A stretch of DNA of 64,000 nt from Lysobacter sp. KIS68-7. GTDB lineage: Bacteria > Pseudomonadota > Gammaproteobacteria > Xanthomonadales > Xanthomonadaceae. The stretch lies in assembly GCF_021284745.1 (NCBI RefSeq), contig NZ_CP089925.1, positions 2,789,001 to 2,853,000 of the forward strand, given 5' to 3'. Below are positions 43,161 to 52,001 of this stretch, in pieces; position 1 is the stretch's first letter; each line of letters begins with the position of its first letter. The notes under the pieces are model-generated. The model was not told the DNA's origin. It saw only the letters and a program-made list of their open reading frames with translations, and made no database searches. A program made the position numbers and the translations under genes.

Positions 43161-44324
43161 TCAGAACGCGTTGATGCCCGTCAGCTCGCGGCCGATCACC
43201 AGCTGGTGCACGGTTTCCGTGCCTTCGTAGGTGATGACCGATTCGAGGTTCAGCGCATGGCGGATCGCCGAATGCTCGGTGGTGATGCCCGCGCCGCCGA
43301 GCAGGTCGCGGCATTCGCGCGCGATGTCGATGGCCATGCGGCAGTTGTTCCACTTGGCGAGCGAGACCTGCGCGGGCGCCATCTTGCCGGCGTCCTTCAG
43401 GCGGCCGAGCTGCACGACGAGCAACTGCGCCAGCGTGATGCGGCGGGCCATCTCGGCCATCTTGATCTGCGCGCTCTGCGTGGCCGCGACGGGGCGGTCG
43501 AACAGGATGCGTTCCTTCGTGTAGTGCAGCACCTCGTCCAGGCACGCGATGGCGGCGCCGATCGGGCCCCAGGTGATGCCGTAGCGGGCCTGCGTGAGGC
43601 AGCCGAGCGGACCCTTCAGGCCCTTCACGTTGGGCAGGCGGTTGGCTTCGGGCACGCGCACGTTGTCGAAGAACAACGCGCTGGTCACCGACGCGCGCAG
43701 CGACATCTTGTGCTTGATCTCCTGCGCGGCGAAACCGGGCATGCCCTTTTCGACCACGAAGCCCTGGATGCCGTCTTCGGTCTGCGCCCAGACGATCGCG
43801 ATGTCGGCCAGGTTGCCGTTGGTGATCCACATCTTCGAACCGTTGAGGACCCAATCGTCGCCGTCGCGCTTCGCATGGGTCTTCATGTTCGCCGGATCCG
43901 AGCCGCCGTGCGGTTCGGTCAGGCCGAAGCAGCCGATCACCTTGCCCGCGGCCATGTCCGGCAACCAGCGCATGCGCTGTTCTTCGGAGCCGTAGGCATA
44001 GATCGGATACATGCACAGCGAGGACTGCACGCTGACGAAGCTGCGGATGCCGCTGTCGCCGCGTTCGAGTTCCTGGCAGATCAGACCGTAGCTGACGGCG
44101 TTGAGGCCGGCGCAGCCGTACTTTTCAGGCAACGAGGAACCGAGCAGGCCGAGTTCGGCGATTTCGCCCACCAGTTCGCGCGGGAAGCGCCCCTGGTCGA
44201 AGGCGTCGCCGATGATCGGGATGACGCGTTCATCGGTGAAGCGTGCCACGGTGTCCTGGACTGCGCGCTCTTCTTCCGTGAGCAGGGAACGGACGTCGTA
44301 CAGATCGTAGGGATGCAGGGCCAT
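43161..44324 (-). CDS. gcdH: Acyl-CoA dehydrogenase, glutaryl-CoA dehydrogenase type
   Basis: This is a 387-residue FAD enzyme. The pattern CFGLTEPHGGSDP and WITNG is shared with acyl-CoA dehydrogenases. Arg94 (RSFVSVQSS) and Glu367 in TYEGTETVHQLVIGR match the carboxylate-binding and catalytic residues of glutaryl-CoA dehydrogenase. That enzyme converts glutaryl-CoA to crotonyl-CoA in lysine and tryptophan breakdown. The ATG at 44324 is chosen over an upstream extension. It is the first gene of the minus-strand run ending at 37167. Confidence 0.9.
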   Translation of the reverse strand: MALHPYDLYDVRSLLTEEERAVQDTVARFTDERVIPIIGDAFDQGRFPRELVGEIAELGLLGSSLPEKYGCAGLNAVSYGLICQELERGDSGIRSFVSVQSSLCMYPIYAYGSEEQRMRWLPDMAAGKVIGCFGLTEPHGGSDPANMKTHAKRDGDDWVLNGSKMWITNGNLADIAIVWAQTEDGIQGFVVEKGMPGFAAQEIKHKMSLRASVTSALFFDNVRVPEANRLPNVKGLKGPLGCLTQARYGITWGPIGAAIACLDEVLHYTKERILFDRPVAATQSAQIKMAEMARRITLAQLLVVQLGRLKDAGKMAPAQVSLAKWNNCRMAIDIARECRDLLGGAGITTEHSAIRHALNLESVITYEGTETVHQLVIGRELTGINAF

Positions 44325-44364
44325 TGGGGGGAATCGCGGGCGGAAAGCGCGACATTGTAGAGAC

Positions 44365-44392
44365 AAAAAAGGGGCCGGATCGCTCCGGCCCC
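44365..44392 (-). terminator. Rho-independent terminator of the glycine-zipper gene
   Basis: A 9-bp perfect stem GGGGCCGGA/TCCGGCCCC (44371-44392) with a 4-base loop is followed, on the minus strand, by six T (44370-44365). It lies 60 bp after the stop of the gene at 44453. Confidence 0.88.
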
Positions 44393-44452
44393 TCGGGGAA
44401 TCACCCACTTGGCGCGTCCTGCGCCGTGCCCTCATCAGGCACTTGCAGGCAA

Positions 44453-45277
44453 TTAACCGTTTTCGTCGCTGCTGGCGGCCGCGGCCGTCATCACCTGGCC
44501 GTCGATCACCGGCAGGCGGTTGCCCGGCTTGTCGTCCATGCGGACGGTGTGCTCGGCGCCCTGGTAGCGGTAGGTCACGTCGTAGCCGACGGTCTTGGTC
44601 TCGCTGCCCAGCGAGATGCGGCTGCCGGGCTTGTCGCCGGTGCGCATGGTGCCGGTCGTGCCGTCCGGGTTCCGGTAGGTCACGTTGTAGGCGACGGTGC
44701 GCGAGCTCTGCGAGGTCGAGGTCTCGGTGTGGCACTGGCGCTCGGTCTTGTTCACGACCTGGCCGCCGACGTGGCGCTTGTCGATCTCGCGACCGGCGAA
44801 GCCACCGGCCACCGCACCGGCGACGGTCGCGGCCTTCTTGCCGTTGCCGCTGCCGACCTGGTTGCCCAGCAGGCCGCCGACGACCGCGCCGACCACCGTA
44901 CCGCCGACGTTGCCGTCCTTCTCGGGCAGGCGCTCCTGCACCACGACGTCGTTGCAGACTTCGCGCGGGCTGGAGGTGGTGCTGGTTTCCTTCACCGGGT
45001 CGGTGCCGATGACCTGTGCGTACATCGCTTCCTTCTTGGTGATCGGCTTGACGTCGATCACGTCGGCGTATTCGACCTTGCCGCTGGCCGGCACGCCCGC
45101 TTCGTCGACCGGCTGGTCGGCGGCCGGGTTGGCGCCTGCATCCGTGGCGAGGGAGGCCGGCGGCGCGACGGTCGGCGCGGCGTCGGTCTTGGCGCGATTG
45201 TTCATGAAGGCCGCGGTGGCGACGCCACCCACGAGCAACGCAGCGAGGGCAATGGCGAGGGTGTTGTTCTTCAACAT
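44453..45277 (-). CDS. Glycine-zipper (2TM) envelope protein
   Basis: This is a 274-residue protein with an N-terminal membrane anchor (about 7-25) and a linker rich in Ala and Pro. Two glycine-zipper segments (about 125-164, GGTVVGAVVGGLLGNQVG and AGAVAGGFAG) follow. The C-terminal part has two similar stretches, VAYNVTYRNPDG and VGYDVTYRYQGAEHTVRMD, which look like repeated beta domains. Function is unknown; related proteins sit in the envelope. The ATG at 45277 has GGAGG eight bases upstream. Confidence 0.85.
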   Translation of the reverse strand: MLKNNTLAIALAALLVGGVATAAFMNNRAKTDAAPTVAPPASLATDAGANPAADQPVDEAGVPASGKVEYADVIDVKPITKKEAMYAQVIGTDPVKETSTTSSPREVCNDVVVQERLPEKDGNVGGTVVGAVVGGLLGNQVGSGNGKKAATVAGAVAGGFAGREIDKRHVGGQVVNKTERQCHTETSTSQSSRTVAYNVTYRNPDGTTGTMRTGDKPGSRISLGSETKTVGYDVTYRYQGAEHTVRMDDKPGNRLPVIDGQVMTAAAASSDENG

Positions 45278-45481
45278 GGCGGGCCTCCTTGGGCCTTGTT
45301 CCTTTTCACGTGCGGCGCATGACTGCGCTTTGTCGGAGCGGATTCCAACACGTCCTTGCTGAACGGCCACCCCAACTTTTCACGGGTTTTTAACTGAATC
45401 GTGAAGCACGGCACGCCTGATGCTTGCGCGTGCTAGCGTTTGCCCCACATCGGGATGCACGCGTCCCGGAGAACTGCCTCG

Positions 45482-45700
45482 ATGGCCAATCCCCTGCTCA
45501 GCCCCGTCATGCGGTACCTGGAGAAGCTGAGTTACCCGCGCTTGTTCCTCGTGATGGCGAGCTTGTTCGTGGTCGACACGGCCATTCCGGACTTCATTCC
45601 CTTCGCCGACGAAATCCTGCTCGGCCTGGGCACGCTGCTGCTGGCCGGCCTGCGCAAACGCAAGGCCCCGAACGTGGTCGACGCGCCTTCGCGACGCTGA
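45482..45700 (+). CDS. DUF6116 family small membrane protein
   Basis: This is a 72-residue protein with LSYPRLFLVMASLFVVDTAIPDFIPFADEILLGLGTLLLAGL, two hydrophobic segments and a basic C-terminus. The pattern is that of DUF6116, a family I associate with Xanthomonadaceae. Function is unknown. The stop overlaps the tatD start by one base (TGATG). Confidence 0.8.
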   Translation: MANPLLSPVMRYLEKLSYPRLFLVMASLFVVDTAIPDFIPFADEILLGLGTLLLAGLRKRKAPNVVDAPSRR

Positions 45701-46491
45701 TGGGCGCTCGCCCGATGCACGCGCTCGTCGATACGCACTGCCATCTCGACGTCCAGGAATTCGACGCGGACCGCGACGCCGTGGTCGCGCGTGCGCGCGA
45801 GGCGGGCGTGGTGCGGCAGATCGTGCCCGCGATCGAAGCGGCGACCTGGCCCGGCCTGCGCGATGCCTGCGCAAACGACCCCGGTCTGTTCCCCGCCTAC
45901 GGCCTGCATCCGCTCCTCATCGCCTCGCATCGCGAACAGCACCTGCGCGAATTGCGCGACTGGATCGAACGCGAACGCCCCGTCGCCATCGGCGAATGCG
46001 GCCTGGACTACTGGGTGGAAGGCCTCGATCGCGAGCTGCAGGCGACGTATTTCGATGCGCAACTGCGCCTGGCGCGCGAGTTCGACCTGCCGGTCGTGGT
46101 GCATGCGCGCCGCGCGGTGGATGCGGTGATCGCCTCCATCAAACGCGTCGGCGGGTTGCGCGGCGTCATCCACAGTTACCCGGGCAGCGAGGAACAGGCG
46201 CGGCAGTTGGCCGACCTCGGCTTCCTGGTCGGGCTCGGCGGGCCGGTCACTTACGAGCGCGCGAACAAGGTGCGTCGCGTCGCCGCCAGCATTCCGCTCG
46301 ACACGCTGTTGCTCGAAACCGATGCGCCCGACCAGCCCGACAGCGAACACCGTGGGCAGCGCAACGAGCCCGCGCGCATCGTGCGGGTACTCGAGGTCAT
46401 CGCGGCATTGCGCGGCGTGACACCCGACGTCATCGCAGAGGCGACCACGCGCAACGCCGAACGCCTGTTCGCGTTGCCCGCGACGGCTTAA
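45700..46491 (+). CDS. tatD: TatD-family metal-dependent hydrolase (DNase)
   Basis: This is a 263-residue TIM-barrel hydrolase. The metal site is visible: HCH (His13, His15 in VDTHCHLD), Glu in GECGLD, His in VVVHARRAV, His in VIHSYPG and Asp in ETDAPD. TatD proteins have 3'-5' DNase/RNase activity. The ATG at 45700 overlaps the previous stop; ATG 45715 is an alternative giving MHALVDTHCH. Its TAA stop and that of convergent tcdA share the tetranucleotide TTAA. Confidence 0.92.
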   Translation: MGARPMHALVDTHCHLDVQEFDADRDAVVARAREAGVVRQIVPAIEAATWPGLRDACANDPGLFPAYGLHPLLIASHREQHLRELRDWIERERPVAIGECGLDYWVEGLDRELQATYFDAQLRLAREFDLPVVVHARRAVDAVIASIKRVGGLRGVIHSYPGSEEQARQLADLGFLVGLGGPVTYERANKVRRVAASIPLDTLLLETDAPDQPDSEHRGQRNEPARIVRVLEVIAALRGVTPDVIAEATTRNAERLFALPATA

Positions 46492-47321
46492 CCCGCTTCG
46501 GTTTCCGCCGCCGTCGTTGCGGCGTGCGCGGGCTTGTCGGGCTTCAACAACAACTCCATCGCGCGCCCCACCGCCGCGAACGCGAACGCCCCGGTGACAT
46601 GCGTGGCTGCGCCCAGCCCCGCGCCGCAATCGAGCTTCAGCGCCGCATCCGGCTCCAGCTGCGGGCGCACGCCGCACACGCTGCCATCGGCCTGCGGATA
46701 GCGCACGTTCTGCAACGAGTACACCGCCGACACGCCGAAGTAACGATCCGGGCTGCGCGGGAATTTGAACTCGCCGCGCAGCTTCTTGCGGATCAGCGAC
46801 AACATCGCATCGTGTTCCGTGCGCGACAGATCGCGCACGCGCACCATCGTCGGATCCGTGCGTCCGCCGGCCGATCCCACCGTCACCATCGGCAGCTTGC
46901 GGCGCCGGCACCAGGCGATGGAGACGACCTTGGTGCGGAAGCTGTCGCAGGCATCGAGCACGAGGTCGAAGTTGCGGTCCAGCAAGGTGTCGATGTTCGA
47001 CTGCGTCAGGAAATGGGCGACGGGATCGACGTCGATCTGCGGATGGATCGCGCGGCAGCGCTCGGCCATCACCTCGGCCTTGTTGCGGCCGTACTGTCCC
47101 GTCAGCGCCGGCAGCTGGCGGTTGGTGTTCGACAGGCACAGGTCGTCGGCATCGATCAGCGTCAGGTGCCCCACCCCGCTGCGGGCGAAGGCCTCGGCCG
47201 CCCAGGCGCCGACACCACCCAGCCCGACGACGGCCACGCGGCGTCCGTCGAGCCGTTCGACGGCCCCTTTTCCATAGAGCCGGTCGATGCCGGCGAAGCG
47301 CTCGCGCAGGTCGTGTCGCAT
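46488..47321 (-). CDS. tcdA: TcdA, tRNA threonylcarbamoyladenosine dehydratase
   Basis: This is a 277-residue member of the E1/ThiF family. The nucleotide motif GLGGVG lies at 33-38. LTLIDADDLCLSNTNRQLPAL and DACDSFRTK match TcdA (CsdL), which cyclises t6A in tRNA in an ATP-dependent step. The C-terminus is Ala/Thr-rich. The start at 47321 fits the family N-terminus (RERFAGIDRLYG). Confidence 0.93.
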   Translation of the reverse strand: MRHDLRERFAGIDRLYGKGAVERLDGRRVAVVGLGGVGAWAAEAFARSGVGHLTLIDADDLCLSNTNRQLPALTGQYGRNKAEVMAERCRAIHPQIDVDPVAHFLTQSNIDTLLDRNFDLVLDACDSFRTKVVSIAWCRRRKLPMVTVGSAGGRTDPTMVRVRDLSRTEHDAMLSLIRKKLRGEFKFPRSPDRYFGVSAVYSLQNVRYPQADGSVCGVRPQLEPDAALKLDCGAGLGAATHVTGAFAFAAVGRAMELLLKPDKPAHAATTAAETEAG

Positions 47322-47394
47322 GGGGGCGCATTCTAGTCTGGTAAGGTCTGCGCCCATGCGGTCCGCAGGATCGCCCCCACGGTGGAGCATGGAC

Positions 47395-47811
47395 ATGGCA
47401 GGAACCGGCGCGCGGTACTTCTTCCTCTTCCTGGTCGGTCTGGTGGTCGGCGTGATCGCCACCGTGATGGGCCTGCGCGCGTTGAACGCACGCAAGGATC
47501 CCTTCCCGGAAGCGCTGATGCACGTGCAGCAGTGGCACCTGGGCGAACTGAAGAAGGACGTCGAAGCGAATCGCTGCAACGCGACCGATACCCTGCCGCA
47601 CCTGTCCGCGCTGCGCATGACCGCCGACGACATCGAGCAGGCCTTCCCGGACCTCCGCGACGACGCGCGCTTCACCAAGGCGGCCGGCCAGTTGCGCGCC
47701 ACGCTCGACACCGCACGCAACAACCCACCCTTGAACTGCGCCGCCGTGGGCACGGTGCTGCAGGACATCGGCAACGCGTGCAAGGCCTGCCACCAGGATT
47801 TCCGGAACTGA
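47395..47811 (+). CDS. Membrane-anchored c-type cytochrome (four-helix, monohaem)
   Basis: This is a 138-residue protein with an N-terminal membrane anchor (about 8-26), a predicted helical periplasmic domain and a single haem site CKACH at 129-133 near the C-terminus. A C-terminal CXXCH after a helical bundle resembles class II cytochrome c or cytochrome c-prime. The ATG at 47395 is preferred over 47389 because GGAG is then eight bases upstream. The partner is unknown; haem attachment would use the ccm products. Confidence 0.85.
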   Translation: MAGTGARYFFLFLVGLVVGVIATVMGLRALNARKDPFPEALMHVQQWHLGELKKDVEANRCNATDTLPHLSALRMTADDIEQAFPDLRDDARFTKAAGQLRATLDTARNNPPLNCAAVGTVLQDIGNACKACHQDFRN

Positions 47812-47929
47812 AGTTGCGGCAACTGAATCGCCGCTGATGCGCGCGCGCCGAAACGCGCGCGCTTGATGCCCCATTCACCGCGCACGCCACAGCATCGACC
47901 GCGTACCCCCGACAAGGAAGGAGTCACGC

Positions 47930-48400
47930 ATGAAGATGCATCTGATGGCCGCGGCCGTCGCGACGATGGCGCTCGCGGGTTGCGCGTCGACGACGCCGAG
48001 CAACGGTTATGGCAATTCCGGTTACAACACGCCCGCCCCCACCACGGCCAACTGCTACGACTGCGGCGTGGTGACGCGCATCGATGCGGTCGGCAACACC
48101 ACGCAGAACAACGCCGCCACCGGCGCCGTGCTCGGCGGTGTCGTCGGCGCGGTCGCCGGCCATGAACTGGCGAAGGATTCGAGCAAGGGCAAGCAGAACA
48201 CCGCCACCGTCGCGGGCGCCGCGGCCGGCGCACTCGCAGGCCACGCGATCCAGAAGAACATGCAGAACCAGGCGCAGAGCTACAACGTGTACGTGCGCAT
48301 GGACGACGGCAACACGGTCACCTTGAACCAGGCCGACATCGGCGGGATCCGCGAAGGGTCCTACGTGCGCGTGTACGACGGGCGCGTCTGGGCGCGCTGA
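47930..48400 (+). CDS. Glycine-zipper outer-membrane lipoprotein (SlyB-like)
   Basis: This is a 156-residue protein with a lipobox LAGC (Cys18), a glycine-zipper segment (about 62-105, GAVLGGVVGAVAGHELAKDS) and a C-terminal beta region (YNVYVRMDDGNTVTL). It resembles SlyB/Pcp-like lipoproteins. Function is unknown beyond envelope association. It shares a general layout with the larger protein at 44453. Confidence 0.88.
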   Translation: MKMHLMAAAVATMALAGCASTTPSNGYGNSGYNTPAPTTANCYDCGVVTRIDAVGNTTQNNAATGAVLGGVVGAVAGHELAKDSSKGKQNTATVAGAAAGALAGHAIQKNMQNQAQSYNVYVRMDDGNTVTLNQADIGGIREGSYVRVYDGRVWAR

Positions 48401-48428
48401 GGGCACGCCACATCGCTTCGTGAATCCA

Positions 48429-48458
48429 GGGCCGTCCTTCGGGGCGGCCCTTTCTTTT
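48429..48458 (+). terminator. Rho-independent terminator after the glycine-zipper lipoprotein
   Basis: GGGCCGTCC (48429-48437), a TTCG tetraloop and GGGCGGCCC (48442-48450) form a 9-bp stem with one T-G pair. They are followed by TTTCTTTT. Confidence 0.82.
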
Positions 48459-48582
48459 CGCCATCGTCACGCGCCTGTCGGGCAAATGCCCCTGCAGCGT
48501 CCCGCCGAGGCGGGCAGCTGCGTTCCCCCATTTGCAGTCTTCCTGCATTTCCACGCATTTCTCTTCCGGGGTACTCACTCGC

Positions 48583-49701
48583 ATGAAACTGTCCCTCAGC
48601 AGTCTCGTCGCCGGTTCGGCCGTCCTCGCCGGTGCCATCGCAGCGGCCGTCGCCGCGCCTCCCGCCGCCCGCACCAACCCGTTGCGCGTCAGCCTGGTCG
48701 CCTCCACGGGCAAGGCCAGCGATTTCCTCGGCGCGGTCGAAGTGACCGTGACCAACACCAGCAACCGCGCAGTGCGCGTGCCGAAGTGGGAACTGCCCTC
48801 GGATTTCGTCGAAGGCAAGCTCTTCCTGGTCACGCGCGACGGCAAGCCGGTTCAGTACGAAGGGCCGATGATCAAGCGTCCGCTGCCGACGGCGGAGGAT
48901 TTCGCGGTGCTGCGCCCGGGTGAAACGCGTCGCGTCGTGGTCGACCTGTCGGGTGCCTACGATCTGTCGCAGACGGGCGATTACACAGTGACGTTCGCCT
49001 CGCCGTTGCAGCACGCATCGCTCTCGGGCGGCGGCGGGATGCTCAAGCAGGCGACGGGCATCCCGATGATCGCCAAGTCCGCGCCGCTGCGCCTGTGGGT
49101 GGACGGCAGCGACCAATTGCTCGGCAAGCGCGGCGGCAACGGCAACGGCGCCAAGAAGCCGCCGTCCGGTGGCGGCACGGTGGTCAACGGCGTGAGTTTC
49201 GTCGGCTGCACGACGACGCAGATCAGCCAGGCGGGCACCGCGGTCGTGAACGCGCGCAGCTACACGGAAGAGTCGAAGGGCTACCTCAATTCCAATACGC
49301 AGGGCCCGCGCTACACGACGTGGTTCGGTGCGTACACGAGCCAGCGCTATTCGACGATGCAGCAGCACTTCGCCAGCATCGACGCGGCGATGGACCAGAG
49401 CGCCGGCCAGGTCAAGATCAACTGCGGCTGCAACCAGAGCTACTACGCGTACGTGTATCCGACCCGCCCGTACGAAATCTTCGTGTGTCGTGCGTTCTGG
49501 TCCGCGCCTGCCACCGGCACCGATTCGAAGGCCGGCACGCTCGTGCACGAGATGAGCCATTTCAACGTCACCGCCGGCACCGACGATCACGTGTACGGCC
49601 AGGCGGGTGCGAAGAGCCTGGCGATCTCCGATCCGGCCGCGGCGATCGACAACGCCGACAGCCACGAGTATTTCGCCGAGAACAACCCGCACCAGAACTG
49701 A
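48583..49701 (+). CDS. Secreted M35-family (aspzincin) metalloprotease
   Basis: This is a 372-residue exported protease with a signal peptide (1-25). An N-terminal beta-sandwich region (about 30-175) is followed by a Gly/Lys-rich linker and the catalytic domain. The zinc site HEMSH places His322, Glu323 and His326. The aspzincin motif GTDDHVYG (332-339) supplies the third ligand, Asp335. M35 enzymes include deuterolysin and peptidyl-Lys metallopeptidases. The ATG at 48583 gives a clean signal peptide. Confidence 0.93.
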   Translation: MKLSLSSLVAGSAVLAGAIAAAVAAPPAARTNPLRVSLVASTGKASDFLGAVEVTVTNTSNRAVRVPKWELPSDFVEGKLFLVTRDGKPVQYEGPMIKRPLPTAEDFAVLRPGETRRVVVDLSGAYDLSQTGDYTVTFASPLQHASLSGGGGMLKQATGIPMIAKSAPLRLWVDGSDQLLGKRGGNGNGAKKPPSGGGTVVNGVSFVGCTTTQISQAGTAVVNARSYTEESKGYLNSNTQGPRYTTWFGAYTSQRYSTMQQHFASIDAAMDQSAGQVKINCGCNQSYYAYVYPTRPYEIFVCRAFWSAPATGTDSKAGTLVHEMSHFNVTAGTDDHVYGQAGAKSLAISDPAAAIDNADSHEYFAENNPHQN

Positions 49702-49713
49702 TGGCACGCGCAA

Positions 49714-49744
49714 CAAAAAACCCGGCCTCGCGGCCGGGTTTTTT
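49714..49744. terminator. Bidirectional Rho-independent terminator between the protease and csp
   Basis: AAAAAA, CCCGGCC, loop TCGC, GGCCGGG, then TTTTTT. It can serve both convergent genes (stops at 49701 on plus and 49786 on minus). Confidence 0.9.
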
Positions 49745-49785
49745 CATGCGCTGACGCTGCGACGGCATGCGCCGTCGCGCGAAGG

Positions 49786-49995
49786 TCACATCGGCTGGAC
49801 CTGGTCGGCCTGCAGGCCCTTCTGGCCCTGCACGACGACGAAGGAGACCTGCTGGCCTTCCTTCAGGCTCTTGAAACCCTGCGACTGGATCGCGCGGAAA
49901 TGCACGAACACGTCGTCGCCATTCTCACGGCTGATGAAGCCGAAGCCCTTGGCATCGTTGAACCATTTGACGGTCCCGGTTTCGCGGTTCGACAT
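49786..49995 (-). CDS. Cold-shock protein (CspA family)
   Basis: This is a 69-residue single-stranded nucleic-acid-binding protein. RNP1 KGFGFI (16-21) and RNP2 VFVHF (29-33) are intact, and the length is canonical. It probably acts as an RNA chaperone; whether it is cold-induced cannot be seen here. Confidence 0.96.
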   Translation of the reverse strand: MSNRETGTVKWFNDAKGFGFISRENGDDVFVHFRAIQSQGFKSLKEGQQVSFVVVQGQKGLQADQVQPM

Positions 49996-50137
49996 CTGTG
50001 TAGCTCCCTCGGCGGTTGGGCGGTTCGCCGGGGTCCGGCGATACTCAGCGGCCGCAACCTACGCCCGCATTCGCGAAAATGCAACGGGCGTGAAGACCCC
50101 GCCCCCACCCCGTCCAAAACCCCCGGAAGGAGCCCGA

Positions 50138-50620
50138 ATGAGCCCGCAACTGATGTATGCCCTGGCCGCCCTGCTCGTCGTCGTCGGCCTGGCCGGCGTG
50201 GTGCTGCCGGCACTGCCGGGCTTGCCGCTGGTCTTCGTCGGCATGCTGATCGCGGCGTGGGCCGGGGGATTCGCGAAAGTCGGCGTTGCAACGCTGGTGG
50301 TGCTCGGCCTGCTCACCCTGTTTTCCTTCGTGGTCGACTTCTGGGCCACGGCCCACGGGGCCAAGCGGGTGGGCGCCAGCAAAAAGGCGATCGTCGGCGC
50401 CGTGCTGGGCACCTTCGCTGGCCTGTTCTTCGCGCCGATCGGCCTGTTCGTCGGACCCTTCGTCGGCGCGCTGGTCGGCGAACTGATCCACGGCCGCGAA
50501 CTGGGCGCGGCCGCGAAGGTGGGTTTCGGCACCTGGCTCGGGCTGGTGCTCGCCATCGTGCTCAAGCTCGGGCTTGCCTGCGCGATGCTCGGGATCTTCG
50601 CGTTCGCATGGTTTTTCTAG
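50138..50620 (+). CDS. DUF456 family membrane protein
   Basis: This is a 160-residue protein with about four to five hydrophobic spans. The N-terminal GVVLPALPGLPLVFVGML, the middle FWATAHGAKRVGASKKAI and the glycine-rich GPFVGALVGELIHGRE are the DUF456 pattern. Function is unknown. The ATG at 50138 has GGAAGGAG just upstream; the frame upstream is a shadow. Confidence 0.88.
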   Translation: MSPQLMYALAALLVVVGLAGVVLPALPGLPLVFVGMLIAAWAGGFAKVGVATLVVLGLLTLFSFVVDFWATAHGAKRVGASKKAIVGAVLGTFAGLFFAPIGLFVGPFVGALVGELIHGRELGAAAKVGFGTWLGLVLAIVLKLGLACAMLGIFAFAWFF

Positions 50621-50682
50621 CGGCATTCACGGCTGCTGCGCGAGCCCATCCGTAACGTGGCTTCCCCGTCGAGGGGGACGCC

Positions 50683-51969
50683 ATGGATTGGAGCAGCCAG
50701 CGCATGTGGACCGTCGTTATCGTCACGGTGGTGGTGACCGGCCTGCTCGTCGTCATCGGCCTCAACTTCGCCACGCCCGAGAAAAAGCTCGAGCGGAAAG
50801 TCGAACACCACTTCGCGGTCTCCGATCCGCAGTTCCGCCGCGAGATGGGCGTGCTGCTCGGCCCCGCGATCCTCCCGGGCAACACGGTGCAGGACCTGCA
50901 GAACGGCGACGAGATCTTCCCCGCGATGCTGTCGGCGATCGCCTCGGCGAAGAAGACGATCAGCTTCGAAACCTACATCTACTGGAACGGCGACGTCGGC
51001 AAGCGCTTCGCCGATGCGCTGTCGGAACGCGCGCGCCATGGCGTCAAGGTCCACGTCACCATCGACTGGGCCGGCAGCTACAGCATGGACGAAGCGCAGC
51101 TGAAGCAGATGGAAAGCGCGGGCGTGGAAGTCCAGCGTTACCGCCCGTTGCATTGGTACAACCTGGGGCGCATGAACAACCGCACGCATCGCAAACTGCT
51201 GATCGTCGACGGGCGCGTGGCGTTCACCGGCGGCGTGGGCATCGGCGATCCGTGGCAAGGCAACGCGCAGGACAAGGACCATTGGCGCGACGTGCATTTC
51301 CGCGTGGAAGGCCCGGTCGTGGCGCAGTTCCAGGCCGCCTTCAACGACAACTGGATCAAGACCACGGGGCGCGTCCTCAACGGCCCCGACAACTTCCCGC
51401 CGCTGGAACCGAAGGGCGAGGTGGCGGCGCACATGTTCGTCAGCTCGCCCGCCGGCGGCAGCGAGAGCATGCACCTGATGTACCTGATGGCCATCGCCGC
51501 GGCCGAACACAGCATCGACCTGGAAGCTGCTTACTTCATCCCCGATCCGCTGGTGGTGGCTGCGCTGCGTGATGCGCGCAAGCGCAACGTGCGCATCCGC
51601 GTGCTCGTGCCCGGCAAGAACACCGATTCGGACGCCGCGCGCCTGGCCTCGAAGTCCGGTTGGGGCCCGCTGCTGAAGGCCGGCATCGAGATCAGCGAAT
51701 ACGAACCGACCATGTTCCACAACAAGATGCTGATCGTGGACAGGCAGGTCGTCTCGGTGGGTTCGACCAATTTCGACCTGCGCAGCTTCCGGCTCAACGA
51801 CGAGGCGAGCCTCAACGTCTACGACGCGGCCTTCGCCGAACGCATGACGCAGGTGTTCGAACAGGACCTGGCCAAGGGCAAGCCCTACACCTACGAAACG
51901 TGGGAACAGCGACCGCTGAAGGAGAAGTTCATGGAGACCTTCGTCCTGCCCATCAAGTCGCAGTTGTAG
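50683..51969 (+). CDS. Phospholipase D-like enzyme, probable cardiolipin synthase
   Basis: This is a 428-residue protein with an N-terminal membrane anchor (about 10-28) and two HKD domains. The first has His169, Lys171 and Asp176 (HRKLLIVD); the second has His346, Lys348 and Asp353 (HNKMLIVD). A twin HKD enzyme of this size fits the ClsA/ClsB group, which joins phospholipids into cardiolipin. Other PLD functions are possible. It is 32 bp upstream of the MscS gene. Confidence 0.9.
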   Translation: MDWSSQRMWTVVIVTVVVTGLLVVIGLNFATPEKKLERKVEHHFAVSDPQFRREMGVLLGPAILPGNTVQDLQNGDEIFPAMLSAIASAKKTISFETYIYWNGDVGKRFADALSERARHGVKVHVTIDWAGSYSMDEAQLKQMESAGVEVQRYRPLHWYNLGRMNNRTHRKLLIVDGRVAFTGGVGIGDPWQGNAQDKDHWRDVHFRVEGPVVAQFQAAFNDNWIKTTGRVLNGPDNFPPLEPKGEVAAHMFVSSPAGGSESMHLMYLMAIAAAEHSIDLEAAYFIPDPLVVAALRDARKRNVRIRVLVPGKNTDSDAARLASKSGWGPLLKAGIEISEYEPTMFHNKMLIVDRQVVSVGSTNFDLRSFRLNDEASLNVYDAAFAERMTQVFEQDLAKGKPYTYETWEQRPLKEKFMETFVLPIKSQL

Positions 51970-52001
51970 ACTCGCCAGCTGGCCCGACCCCACGGTTTCC
52001 G

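Noticed and set aside
45379-45405. TTCACG/CGTGAA inverted repeat in the divergent spacer before the DUF6116 gene
   Set aside because: The arms are only 6 bp with a 15-bp centre, which is expected by chance in this composition.
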